Source: Sedimentitalea sp039941015
Lineage (GTDB): Bacteria > Pseudomonadota > Alphaproteobacteria > Rhodobacterales > Rhodobacteraceae
DNA length: 64,000 nt
Direction: 5' to 3' (one strand)
Assembly (NCBI RefSeq): GCF_039941015.1
Contig: NZ_JBDVFI010000094.1
Below, piece by piece: positions 9,712-18,426 of this stretch (the stretch's first letter is position 1; each line of letters opens with the position of its first letter). Position numbers and translations under genes: made by a program. Below the pieces are notes generated by a model. It had not been told where the DNA came from. It saw nothing but the letters and a program-made list of their open reading frames with translations, and searched no databases.

Positions 9712-10377
9712 TTAATCCGCTCCGATCATTGTGGGTTTGATCAACTGCTCGCCGCTGCGAAAGTTGGAGAGATCCTCGAACCAGTTTTCAAGCACACGAC
9801 CAGCCATGAGGACAAAGGCGATCGGAACGGTGATCAGGTACCACCACTGCATAAAGTTGTCGGTGCCCGCCAAAATCTGGAAATTCGAGGCCGAGTTGGC
9901 CGCGACCCGCGTCGCTGTGACCACGACAATGACGCAGAATCCGAACCAGAGAACCATGTCCAACGTCAGACAGGCCATCTGCAATCCGCGCGACATCGAG
10001 GTACGAAATTCGGCAAAGGCCAGGTGCGTCCGCAGGCGGATGTTATAGGAACAACCAAACCACGTCATGACGAGGAACAGGACCGGTGGAAAGGTTGTCG
10101 ACCACGGTGCCTGAACTGAAAACACAAAGCGGCGGATCACCTCGACAAAGATGATGATCGCGATTGCGAGGTAGGTATAGACCATCACGCTGCGCTCAAA
10201 GTGGCGATCAATCAATGGAAACCGGTTGTACAGCGCCGTTACGATCAGGCCGCCGATCAGAGTCGCAAGGGTGCCAACGACCCAGACGCCCTGTGTTGAT
10301 AGTGCTTTGCTGATTGTCCAGGAATCTCCGCTGCCTAGGGCAGACAGGATTCCCATGACATCTGACCATAGCGACAT
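9712..10377 (-). CDS. TRAP transporter small permease (DctQ type), putative isethionate
   Basis: A 221-residue membrane protein with about four helices (near residues 30-50, 65-85, 105-125 and 165-190), longer at both ends than a minimal DctQ. The start MSLWSDV is chosen because GGAGGAG lies just upstream. The much longer open frame reaching 10851 reads antisense-like sequence through the receptor gene and is not real. It partners the large subunit encoded next. Confidence 0.85.
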   Translation of the reverse strand: MSLWSDVMGILSALGSGDSWTISKALSTQGVWVVGTLATLIGGLIVTALYNRFPLIDRHFERSVMVYTYLAIAIIIFVEVIRRFVFSVQAPWSTTFPPVLFLVMTWFGCSYNIRLRTHLAFAEFRTSMSRGLQMACLTLDMVLWFGFCVIVVVTATRVAANSASNFQILAGTDNFMQWWYLITVPIAFVLMAGRVLENWFEDLSNFRSGEQLIKPTMIGAD

Positions 10378-10439
10378 GGTCGTCTCCTCCGTGAAATGAC
10401 CGCCCCCCGCTTGCGCGGACCCTCTGGTCAATGTGCTTG

Positions 10440-10474
10440 AAAAAAGTCGGCTGCCCCCGAAACCGGGGCCAGAC
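10440..10474 (-). terminator. Hairpin with U-tract between TRAP receptor and permease genes
   Basis: Read on the minus strand, CCCCG-GTTT-CGGGG forms a short perfect stem, extendable outward through an internal loop to GTC/GAC, and the whole is followed by six T. It lies 22 bases after the receptor gene's stop. It could attenuate transcription so that the receptor is made in excess of the permeases. Confidence 0.4.
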
Positions 10475-10495
10475 CTGTCGCGAATTGGCTGCGTG

Positions 10496-11728
10496 TCAGC
10501 CTTTCCACCAGCGCCGCGGTTCGACATTCTCGGCCCGTGTGTCGGCCGGAATCTCGCGCGCGATATCGTAGATTTCCTGATAGGTATCGATGCCACCAGC
10601 CCAGTTGTTAAGACGCTCGCGCCACTGTTCCCACAATTGCGGCTGGAACTCGGGCGAGCACATTTCCTCGGCCATCTTGATTTCGCTGTCCGGCAGGAAG
10701 GCACAGCGCACATTGTCCTGCACAAACATCGTGTCCGGCAACTGTGGGTCCGAGAATCCAACCGTGTTGACCAGCGCCGCTTCGTTCGCGCCCTGCACGT
10801 GGACCTGAGCCCAATAGGCGGATTCCATGACCGCATCCTGAAGGTGTTCATCCAGGCTGTTGAATACCTTGGTCGACATCGATGTGTGCTCGGTGCCGCA
10901 GAAAAACTTCAGGTCTACGGATTGCGACACAACCGGGGTCATACCGGCATAGGCCACCGCCGAGGCCCATGTCTCTGCACCATCAATCAGACCCTGACGC
11001 AGACCGTCCAGCGTTTCTTCCCAGGCCACCGGCACCGGGTTCAGGTTGAGCGCCTGCATGGCGATCCGGCCCAATTGCGTGCCGGTCACACGGTTCTTGG
11101 TGCCAAACAATTGTTCAAGCTTGGTCACCGTCGGTTCCTTTTCCCACTTCAGACCCATTTGCAGGCCGCGCAGCTCGCAATGCGAGAACAGGAACTTCAA
11201 ACCATGCCGTTCTTCCAGCGGATCGCGCAGGATGCGCTGTGATTCGGGGCTGTACAGGAAATGATACTGCGATGCCCGAGTCGGGAACATGTAGGCATAG
11301 TCGAGAACGTTCAGATATGGCGCCGCCCCTGCCGAGTTCTGGGTCGACGCCGCATAGATATCGACAATGCCCAACTGGGTCTTTTCAACACAGCTGGTCT
11401 GCCCGCAAATCTGGTTGTCGCCAATAAACTCGATGCGGATTTCGCCATCGGTACGCGATTCCAGATCACGGGCAAATTCCAGCGCTCCCATACGTTCTAT
11501 CAATAGGTTACGGGCATTGAATCCGGATGCGCCGAACTTGAGCGTGTGCTTGGCCGGCTTGGAAAAACGACGCTCATAAGTTGATTCTGCGGCGCGCGCC
11601 AAGCTGCCGACACTCATCGCGCCGCCAAAGGTTCCGGCCGCCAGCAGTGTCGAACTCATACCGTATTGGCCCGCCAGCTTGAACAGATCACGCCTGTTGA
11701 TCCGGCTCAGTTTATCTCCAACACCCAT
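10496..11728 (-). CDS. TRAP transporter substrate-binding protein (DctP type), putative isethionate
   Basis: A 410-residue periplasmic receptor. The N-terminus has a twin-arginine-like motif (NRRDLFKLAG at about residues 11-20) and a hydrophobic stretch ending near an ARA site, so Tat export is likely. The mature part has DctP features such as KFGASGFNARN, the QICGQTSCVEKTQLG segment and the central helix region VTGTQLGRIAMQALN with the family's ligand-contact Arg. It heads the minus-strand operon receptor, small permease, large permease, IclR. It diverges from the GMC dehydrogenase gene across a 123-base control region. The substrate, isethionate, is inferred from context. Confidence 0.87.
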   Translation of the reverse strand: MGVGDKLSRINRRDLFKLAGQYGMSSTLLAAGTFGGAMSVGSLARAAESTYERRFSKPAKHTLKFGASGFNARNLLIERMGALEFARDLESRTDGEIRIEFIGDNQICGQTSCVEKTQLGIVDIYAASTQNSAGAAPYLNVLDYAYMFPTRASQYHFLYSPESQRILRDPLEERHGLKFLFSHCELRGLQMGLKWEKEPTVTKLEQLFGTKNRVTGTQLGRIAMQALNLNPVPVAWEETLDGLRQGLIDGAETWASAVAYAGMTPVVSQSVDLKFFCGTEHTSMSTKVFNSLDEHLQDAVMESAYWAQVHVQGANEAALVNTVGFSDPQLPDTMFVQDNVRCAFLPDSEIKMAEEMCSPEFQPQLWEQWRERLNNWAGGIDTYQEIYDIAREIPADTRAENVEPRRWWKG

Positions 11729-11764
11729 GTGGTTCCTCCCTAAGTGATGTTTCGATTATTGATA

Positions 11765-11806
11765 CTTGCGGTCTCATTAATAGTTACGTATTGAAAGTTA
11801 CGCAAG
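11765..11806. promoter_or_regulatory. Putative IclR operator between transporter and dehydrogenase genes
   Basis: The divergent control region holds an inverted repeat CTTGCG (11765-11770) / CGCAAG (11801-11806) and, inside it, a direct repeat AGTTACG (11782-11788 and 11796-11802; 14-base period). The sequence is AT-rich compared with its surroundings. Its position between two divergent, functionally linked units makes it the best candidate site for the IclR-type regulator at 7562-8341. This is inference from symmetry only. Confidence 0.4.
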
Positions 11807-11851
11807 GTAAAAGATTCGCCGTTCAAGGCGCTCGCTCACGAGGAGGATGCG

Positions 11852-13468
11852 ATGGGAAATATCGAAGCAGACTATGTGGTCGTGGGCGCTGGCTCGGCCG
11901 GATGTGTGCTGGCGAATCGCCTGAGCGCCGACCCCTCCGTCAAGGTTGTGTTGCTTGAAGCAGGCGGTCGTGACTGGAATCCCTGGATCCATATCCCGGT
12001 CGGATATTTCAAGACAATCCACAATCCGAAAGTCGACTGGTGTTACAAGACCGAGCCCGATCCCGGACTGAACGGGCGTTCCATCGAATGGCCCCGCGGC
12101 AAGGTTCTGGGCGGGTCATCTTCGCTGAACGGGCTGCTTTATGTGCGCGGACAGGCGCAGGATTATGACCGCTGGCGGCAGATGGGCAATACCGGCTGGG
12201 GCTGGGATGATGTGCTGCCCCTGTTCAAGCGGGCCGAAAACAACGAACGCGGTGCTGATGAGTTTCACGGCGATCAGGGCCCGTTGTCAGTGTCCAATAT
12301 GCGCATCCAACGCCCGATCACCGACGCCTGGGTCGCAGCCGCGCAGGCGGCCGGGTACAAGTTCAACCCCGACTACAACGGGGCCGATCAGGAAGGTGTC
12401 GGGTTTTTCCAGCTAACGTCGAAAAAAGGCCGACGGTGCAGCGCAGCGGTTGCCTATCTGAACCCGGTCCGGTCCCGCGAAAACCTGCAAATCATCACCC
12501 ATGCGCAGGCCGAAAAGATTGTGATCAAAGACAAACGCGCCACTGCTGTCACCTATACGGACCGCAGCGGCTCGGCGCAGACCGTCACGGCCAACCGCGA
12601 AATCATCTTGTCTGGTGGCGCGATCAATTCGCCGCAGTTGCTGATGCTGTCCGGTATCGGCGAGGCTGACCAACTGGCCAAACACGGTATCCCGGTCGAG
12701 CAGGACTTGCATGGTGTCGGCAAAGGCATGCAGGACCATCTGCAGGCCCGGCTGGTCTATAAGTGCAACGAACCGACCTTGAATGACGAGGTCAGCACCC
12801 TGTTGGGTCAGGCCCGTATCGGGTTGAAATACATGCTCTTTCGGTCCGGCCCGATGACGATGGCCGCCAGCCTCGCGACAGGGTTCCTTAAAACCCGCGA
12901 AGAACTGGAAACCCCAGACATCCAGTTCCATGTGCAGCCTCTGTCGGCGGAAAATCCCGGCAAAGGTGCCGACAAATTCTCGGCCTTTACCATGTCGGTC
13001 TGCCAACTGCGCCCCGAAAGCCGGGGTGAAATCCGGCTGACCAGCAGTGATGGTCGCGCCTATCCCAAGATCATCCCCAACTATCTATCCACGGAGACCG
13101 ACTGTCGGACCATCGTGGCCGGGGTCAACATCGCCCGCAAGATCGCGCGCCATGCGCCGTTGGACAGCAAGATTTCAGAAGAGTTCCGCCCTCATGCGGA
13201 TCTCGACATCAACGACTATGACGCCACGCTGGACTGGGCGCGCAACAACACAGCCTCGATCTATCACCCGACCGGCACCTGCAAGATGGGCCAGGGCAAG
13301 GTTGCGGTAGTCGATGAAAATCTGCGCGTTCACGGCATTCGCGGCCTACGCGTGGCGGATTGCTCGATCATGCCCGAGATCGTTTCGGGCAACACCAACG
13401 CCCCTGCGATCATGATCGGCGAAAAGGCCAGCGACCTGATCATCACCGATCGTAACCGGCCAGCCTGA
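11852..13468 (+). CDS. iseJ: GMC-family isethionate dehydrogenase (IseJ-like)
   Basis: A 538-residue GMC flavoprotein resembling choline dehydrogenase. The FAD dinucleotide motif GAGSAG is at residues 12-17, the GMC signature GGSSSLN at 87-93, a second signature GGAINSPQLLMLSGIG near 260, and the catalytic His in HPTGTCKMG near residue 472. Isethionate dehydrogenase IseJ of isethionate-degrading bacteria belongs to this family, and xsc follows in the same direction after 48 bases. I therefore read it as oxidising isethionate to sulfoacetaldehyde with electrons passed to the respiratory chain. Choline or another alcohol is the fallback assignment. GAGGAG lies about 8 bases before the ATG. Confidence 0.82.
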   Translation: MGNIEADYVVVGAGSAGCVLANRLSADPSVKVVLLEAGGRDWNPWIHIPVGYFKTIHNPKVDWCYKTEPDPGLNGRSIEWPRGKVLGGSSSLNGLLYVRGQAQDYDRWRQMGNTGWGWDDVLPLFKRAENNERGADEFHGDQGPLSVSNMRIQRPITDAWVAAAQAAGYKFNPDYNGADQEGVGFFQLTSKKGRRCSAAVAYLNPVRSRENLQIITHAQAEKIVIKDKRATAVTYTDRSGSAQTVTANREIILSGGAINSPQLLMLSGIGEADQLAKHGIPVEQDLHGVGKGMQDHLQARLVYKCNEPTLNDEVSTLLGQARIGLKYMLFRSGPMTMAASLATGFLKTREELETPDIQFHVQPLSAENPGKGADKFSAFTMSVCQLRPESRGEIRLTSSDGRAYPKIIPNYLSTETDCRTIVAGVNIARKIARHAPLDSKISEEFRPHADLDINDYDATLDWARNNTASIYHPTGTCKMGQGKVAVVDENLRVHGIRGLRVADCSIMPEIVSGNTNAPAIMIGEKASDLIITDRNRPA

Positions 13469-13516
13469 CACTACTTAACCCAACGAATTACCATCTACGT
13501 TCCAGAGGAGACTCCA

Positions 13517-15298
13517 ATGAAAATGACGACCGAAGAGGCCTTTGTTAAGGTCCTGCAAATGCACGGGATCGACAATGCGTTTGGCATTATCGGGTCCGCC
13601 ATGATGCCGATTTCCGATTTGTTCCCGGCTGCGGGCATCAAGTTCTGGGATTGTGCGCATGAAACCTCGGGTGGGATGATCGCCGACGGCTATACTCGCG
13701 CCAGCGGCAAGATGAGCATGGCCATCGCGCAGAACGGCCCCGGCATCACCAACTTTGTCACACCTGTGAAAACCGCGTTCTGGAACCACACTCCGATGTT
13801 GCTGGTGACGCCGCAGGCGGCCAACAAGACCATCGGACAGGGCGGGTTCCAGGAAATCGAGCAGATGAAACTGTTCGAAGACATGGTTTGCTATCAGGAA
13901 GAGGTCCGCGACCCCAGCCGTATGGCCGAGGTTCTGAACCGTGTGATCGAAAAGGCATGGCGCGGATCCGCTCCGGCGCAGATCAACATCCCACGCGACT
14001 ACTGGACACAGGTCATCGACATCGACCTCCCCCAGATCATCCGTCTGGAGCGTCCTGCTGGTGGGGCGCAGGCCGTGGCCGATGCGGGGAAACTGCTCTC
14101 CGAGGCCGAGTTCCCCGTGATCCTGAACGGTGCCGGCGTGATTCTGGCCGGTGCAATCGACGCCAGCGCCAAGCTGGCCGAGGCGCTGGATGCGCCTGTT
14201 GCCTGCGGCTATCAGCACAACGACGCCTTTCCGGGCAACCACCCGCTGGCCGTCGGTCCGCTGGGCTATAACGGCAGCAAGGCGGCGATGGAGTTGATCC
14301 AGAAAGCCGATGTTGTTCTCGCCCTTGGCAATCGGCTGAACCCGTTCTCGACCCTGCCCGGCTATGGCATCAACTATTGGCCGCAGGACGCCAAGATCAT
14401 TCAGGTCGACATCAATTCCGACCGGATCGGCCTGACCAAGAAAGTCGATGTGGCGATTCAGGGGGATGCAAAGCGGGTTGCCGAGCAACTTCTAGGACAG
14501 CTGGCCGACGGTGCAGGCGACAGGGGGCGTAAGGACCGCAAGGAGCTGATCGCCATGACAAAATCCCGTTGGGCACAAGAACTCAGTTCGATGGATCACG
14601 AGGACGACAACGACGAAGGCATCACCTGGAACGAGCGCGCGCGCAGCCGCCAGCCCGACCGCATGTCACCCCGCCAAGCCTGGCGCGCGATCATGTCGGC
14701 GATGCCCAAGGACGCGATTGTCAGCTCCGACATCGGCAACAATTGTGCCATCGGCAACGCCTATCCGTCGTTCGAAGCGGGTCGGAAATATCTGGCACCG
14801 GGCCTCTTTGGCCCCTGCGGATACGGTCTGCCCGCGATTTTGGGTGCCAAGATCGGCTGCCCGGATGTGCCGGTTGTCGGCTTTGCCGGTGACGGAGCGT
14901 TTGGTATCTCGATGAACGAGATGACCGCCTGTGGTCGTGGCGACTGGCCTCCGATCACCATGATCATCTTCCGCAACTACCAGTGGGGCGCGGAAAAGCG
15001 CAACACGACCCTGTGGTATGACGACAACTTTGTCGGAACTGAACTGAACCTTGACGTGAATTACGCCAAGATTGCCGATGGCTGCGGGCTAAAAGGCGTT
15101 CAGGTCACGAAAATGGAGCAATTGACAGATGTTTTGAACACTGCGGTCAAAGAGCAGATGAACGACAACGTCACCACCTTCATCGAAGTTGTCCTGAACC
15201 AGGAACTTGGCGAACCCTTCCGCCGTGACGCCATGAAAACACCGGTTTCCGTGGCCGGTATCGACAAATCGGACATGGCCCTGCAACAACTGGCCTGA
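13517..15298 (+). CDS. xsc: Sulfoacetaldehyde acetyltransferase
   Basis: A 593-residue thiamine diphosphate enzyme that converts sulfoacetaldehyde and phosphate to acetyl phosphate and sulfite. It shows the TPP-family organisation: the N-terminal Pyr domain with the activating Glu in HETSGGM near residue 50, a central domain, and the C-terminal PP domain with GDGAFGIS near residue 458 as the metal/diphosphate motif. IIGSAMMPISD and GQGGFQEIEQM are characteristic of Xsc rather than acetolactate synthase. The phosphotransacetylase downstream completes the route to acetyl-CoA. AGAGGAG precedes the ATG. Confidence 0.95.
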   Translation: MKMTTEEAFVKVLQMHGIDNAFGIIGSAMMPISDLFPAAGIKFWDCAHETSGGMIADGYTRASGKMSMAIAQNGPGITNFVTPVKTAFWNHTPMLLVTPQAANKTIGQGGFQEIEQMKLFEDMVCYQEEVRDPSRMAEVLNRVIEKAWRGSAPAQINIPRDYWTQVIDIDLPQIIRLERPAGGAQAVADAGKLLSEAEFPVILNGAGVILAGAIDASAKLAEALDAPVACGYQHNDAFPGNHPLAVGPLGYNGSKAAMELIQKADVVLALGNRLNPFSTLPGYGINYWPQDAKIIQVDINSDRIGLTKKVDVAIQGDAKRVAEQLLGQLADGAGDRGRKDRKELIAMTKSRWAQELSSMDHEDDNDEGITWNERARSRQPDRMSPRQAWRAIMSAMPKDAIVSSDIGNNCAIGNAYPSFEAGRKYLAPGLFGPCGYGLPAILGAKIGCPDVPVVGFAGDGAFGISMNEMTACGRGDWPPITMIIFRNYQWGAEKRNTTLWYDDNFVGTELNLDVNYAKIADGCGLKGVQVTKMEQLTDVLNTAVKEQMNDNVTTFIEVVLNQELGEPFRRDAMKTPVSVAGIDKSDMALQQLA

Positions 15299-15304
15299 TC
15301 CACT

Positions 15305-15330
15305 TAGGGGGCGGCCTGTGTCGCCCCCTA
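15305..15330 (+). other. Perfect hairpin between xsc and exporter gene
   Basis: TAGGGGGCG pairs perfectly with CGCCCCCTA (9 bp) around an 8-base loop, seven bases after the xsc stop. The T-rich stretch comes only after a run of C, so it may be a partial terminator or an RNA stabiliser that favours xsc mRNA over the downstream genes. Confidence 0.5.
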
Positions 15331-15365
15331 CCCCCTCTTTTCTAGCGCACCAGGAGACCTGTGCC

Positions 15366-16406
15366 ATGTCTGAAGCGACCGCCCCGAACCAAACGCCGAT
15401 CGCCCGGACGCAGCAGTTCTTGTCAGATAACGGTCCGGGGTTCTTGGTCTCGGTCGTCATCGCGGTGGCCGCACAATTCCTGTCAGAACACTACGGCGCA
15501 CCGGCAATGCTGATGGCGCTGTTGTTGGGGATCGCGTTTCATTTTCTCGCCGAAGAAGGCCGGTGTGTCCCCGGCATCGCGCTGACCTCTCGCACGGTGT
15601 TGCGGATCGGTGTGGCCTTGCTGGGCGCACGGATCAGCGTCGAGCTGCTGATCGGTCTGGGGCCCGAACTGATAACACTGGTGGTGGCCGGGGTGATCCT
15701 GACCATCCTGTTTGGCATCGTCGGCGCCAAGGTTCTGGGCCGTGGCTGGCGCTTTGCGCTCTTGACCGGCGGTTCGGTCGCAATTTGCGGCGCATCCGCC
15801 GCCATGGCAATCGCCGCCGTTCTGCCCAAGAACGAACATTCCGAGCGCAACCTGATCTTTACCGTGCTCAGCGTCACGGTTCTGAGTACGCTGGCGATGA
15901 TCGCCTATCCCATCATCACGCAGGCCCTGCAACTGGACGAATTGCAGACCGGTGTGTTCTTGGGCGGCACCATTCATGATGTTGCACAAGTCGTCGGTGC
16001 CGGGTTCTCGGTCTCTGAGGAGACCGGCGAAACCGCGACGTTGGTCAAGCTGATCCGTGTCACCATGCTGGCGCCCGTGGTGCTGGTGTTCTCGCTGGTG
16101 ATCCGCAGCTTTGCGGACGACGCGGGCAACGATGGTGGCAAACGTCCGCCGCTGATTCCGTTCTTTGTGCTGATGTTCCTGCTTCTCGCCGCGATCAACT
16201 CCTTTGGGCTGATACCCGCCATTGTGCAGTCTGCTCTCAGCGATCTGTCCCGTTGGGCGCTGCTGATCTCGATTGCTGCGGTCGGCATGAAAACCTCTCT
16301 CAAAACCATTCTTGATGTTGGCGGGCAGGCCATCATCCTGATCGTGGCCGAAACCGTGTTCATCGCCGGATTTATCCTGTTCGGCATCAAATGGCTGGCC
16401 GGATAG
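15366..16406 (+). CDS. YeiH-family membrane protein, putative sulfite/sulfate exporter (TauZ/SuyZ-like)
   Basis: A 346-residue polytopic protein of the conserved YeiH (UPF0324) family, with about ten membrane helices. Family landmarks are LRIGVALLGARIS near residue 78, GGSVAICGASAAMAIA near 140 and GGTIHDVAQVVGAG near 198. Members encoded next to xsc have been proposed to export the sulfite or sulfate released by desulfonation, which fits its place between xsc and pta. The ATG at 15366 is preferred to a GTG at 15318 because AGGAGA stands just before it and the extra N-terminus is not membrane-like. Confidence 0.85.
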   Translation: MSEATAPNQTPIARTQQFLSDNGPGFLVSVVIAVAAQFLSEHYGAPAMLMALLLGIAFHFLAEEGRCVPGIALTSRTVLRIGVALLGARISVELLIGLGPELITLVVAGVILTILFGIVGAKVLGRGWRFALLTGGSVAICGASAAMAIAAVLPKNEHSERNLIFTVLSVTVLSTLAMIAYPIITQALQLDELQTGVFLGGTIHDVAQVVGAGFSVSEETGETATLVKLIRVTMLAPVVLVFSLVIRSFADDAGNDGGKRPPLIPFFVLMFLLLAAINSFGLIPAIVQSALSDLSRWALLISIAAVGMKTSLKTILDVGGQAIILIVAETVFIAGFILFGIKWLAG

Positions 16407-16449
16407 GCCCGATCTTCTCTCTTATTCCCGGAATCCACGGAGCCCCGCA

Positions 16450-17475
16450 ATGAAGCCTCTGCAAATCCTGTTGGCCAACGCCGCCCAGTCAGATCAAAGA
16501 ATTGCGCTCAGCGAAGGCGCCGACCCGCGCGTGGTCGAAGCCGCGATTATGGCGCGCAAACAAAAGGTTGCCCGTATCGTGCTGGTGGGTGATGCGTCAG
16601 AGATCAAGGTCAGGCTGGCAGCAGGTGGCGGAGAGGCGCTGGACGGGATCGAGGTTCACGACCCCTCCGACACGCCGCTCGCCGATCAGATGGCAGAACA
16701 GTTTCTTGCCCTGCGCAAACACAAGGGCGCCACGGCGGAGTCTGCCGCAGCCGCGATCCGGAACCCGCATGTCTTTGCCGCTCTGCTGGTACGTATGGGG
16801 CTGGCGGACGGCACGGTCGGCGGGGCGGCGACGCCCACAGCGGAAATCGTGCGCACGGCGATCCAGATGATCGGCACGGCCCCGGATGCAAAGCTGGTTT
16901 CGAGCTTTTTCCTGATGCTGTTCTGCAAGGAGCACCATGAAACCAAGGGCGCACATGTCTTTGCCGACGCCGGGCTGGTCATTGATCCGGACGCTCGCGA
17001 GATGGCAGAAATCGCCTGTGCTTCGGCGGTGTCTTTGCTGCAACTGGTCGGCGAAACACCACGAGTGGCGATGCTGTCTTTCTCGACCCGAGGCAGCGCC
17101 AGCCATGAAAAGGTGTCCAAGGTGGTAACGGCCACCGAAATGGTCCGCGAGATGGCACCTGACATGATCGTGGACGGCGAGATTCAGTTCGACGCTGCGT
17201 TTGTGCCTGATGTCGCCAAATCCAAGGCTGCCGATTCTGCGCTGGCCGGGGCTGCCAACGTCTTTGTCTTTCCAAATCTTGAATCCGGCAACATCGCCTA
17301 CAAGGTTGCCCAGCGGATCGGCGGGGCAGTGGCAATCGGGCCGATCCTGCAGGGTTTGGCCAAGCCCGCAAACGACCTGTCGCGCGGCTGTTCGGCCGAA
17401 GATATCCTGCATATCATCGCCGTCACCACCGCGCAGGCAAGCCAACCTGTCGTAACGGCCGAACCCGCTCACTAG
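16450..17475 (+). CDS. pta: Phosphate acetyltransferase
   Basis: A 341-residue single-domain phosphotransacetylase of the short form. Landmarks are RIALSEGADPRVVEAA near residue 17, GLADGTVGGAATPTAEIVR near 116, SFSTRGSASH near 210 and VFPNLESGNIAYK near 275. It converts the acetyl phosphate made by Xsc to acetyl-CoA. It is separated by 43 bases from the exporter gene, with CACGGAG as ribosome site, and ends six bases before the convergent peptide-transport operon. Confidence 0.95.
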   Translation: MKPLQILLANAAQSDQRIALSEGADPRVVEAAIMARKQKVARIVLVGDASEIKVRLAAGGGEALDGIEVHDPSDTPLADQMAEQFLALRKHKGATAESAAAAIRNPHVFAALLVRMGLADGTVGGAATPTAEIVRTAIQMIGTAPDAKLVSSFFLMLFCKEHHETKGAHVFADAGLVIDPDAREMAEIACASAVSLLQLVGETPRVAMLSFSTRGSASHEKVSKVVTATEMVREMAPDMIVDGEIQFDAAFVPDVAKSKAADSALAGAANVFVFPNLESGNIAYKVAQRIGGAVAIGPILQGLAKPANDLSRGCSAEDILHIIAVTTAQASQPVVTAEPAH

Positions 17476-17481
17476 CGGTAG

Positions 17482-18426
17482 TCAGGTCGCATACTCGCAT
17501 CGCACGAGACCGCCGTGCAGTTCACGCAAATCCTGCTGGGTCGTGGTGCAACTCTCACGGACCTCGGGGCAACGCGGAGCAAACAAGCAGCCGCCATGCA
17601 CCGCAAACGGATCTGCGGCCGCCGCGCCAAGTTTTTGTTCAGGCATGCCCAGTTTCGGATCCGGCAGCAATGTCGCGCCCAAAAGCGCACGGGTGTAAGG
17701 ATGCTGCGCCCGTTCAAACAGGGCATCGGTCTTGGCCTCTTCGATCGTTTGCCCAAGGTACATGACCGCAACCCGGTCTGCGAGATGCTCGACCACGGCA
17801 AGGTTGTGGCTGACAAACACCATCGTCAGACCCAGCTCTTGCTTCAGCGACAACAGCAGGTTGATGATCTGCGCCTGCACCGACACATCCAGCGCCGAGG
17901 TCGGCTCATCACAGATCAGAACGCGCGGGTTCAGGATCAACGCGCGGGCAATCGCAACACGCTGACGTTGTCCACCGGACAGCTCAGCGGGATAGGCATC
18001 CGCCAGCCGTGATGGTAGGCCCACAAGGTCGAACATCCGCGCGACCTCGGCCTTCTCATTCGCGCCGCCATGCAGGCGCAAGGGTTGCCCGATCAAGGTC
18101 TGGATGCGTTTGACCGGGTTGAGCGAGGCATTGGGGTTCTGAAACACCGGCTGCACAAGGCGGACACGCTCGGCGACGGGCATCGCGCCAATCTTTTGCC
18201 CGGCGATTTCGACCTCCCCAGCATCAGGCTGCAACAGCCCCAACATGATGCTGACCGCTGTGCTTTTGCCGCAACCAGATTCACCCACAAGACCAAGGGT
18301 TTCGCCCTCGATCACCTTTAGCGACAGGTCGTTGACCGCCACCAGTTCCTCGGTCGGTGCGAACATGCCGCGACGCAGGCGATAGGTCTTGGTGATATTG
18401 CTCATACGGATCATCGTGGGGGTCAT
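17482..18426 (-). CDS. ABC transporter ATP-binding protein, DppF-like
   Basis: A 314-residue single ABC cassette with the oligopeptide C-terminal extension. Walker A is GESGCGKST near residue 44, the signature LSGGQRQRVAIARAL near 140 and Walker B VLICDEPTSALD. The C-terminal part has GCLFAPRCP, a cysteine-containing motif typical of DppD/DppF. The start MTPTMIR gives an ATGA overlap with the upstream ATPase gene; the longer frame to 18453 reads into that gene. Last gene of the RidA/RraA/peptide operon. Confidence 0.92.
   Translation of the reverse strand: MTPTMIRMSNITKTYRLRRGMFAPTEELVAVNDLSLKVIEGETLGLVGESGCGKSTAVSIMLGLLQPDAGEVEIAGQKIGAMPVAERVRLVQPVFQNPNASLNPVKRIQTLIGQPLRLHGGANEKAEVARMFDLVGLPSRLADAYPAELSGGQRQRVAIARALILNPRVLICDEPTSALDVSVQAQIINLLLSLKQELGLTMVFVSHNLAVVEHLADRVAVMYLGQTIEEAKTDALFERAQHPYTRALLGATLLPDPKLGMPEQKLGAAAADPFAVHGGCLFAPRCPEVRESCTTTQQDLRELHGGLVRCEYAT

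Noticed and set aside
10378..10851. N-terminal extension of the DctQ-like gene
   Set aside because: It overlaps the receptor gene and its residues do not look like protein; GGAGGAG supports the start at 10377.
13475..14488. 337-codon minus-strand ORF
   Set aside because: Antisense shadow of xsc. Same reasoning applies to the long antisense ORFs at 28450-29463 and 38091-39167.
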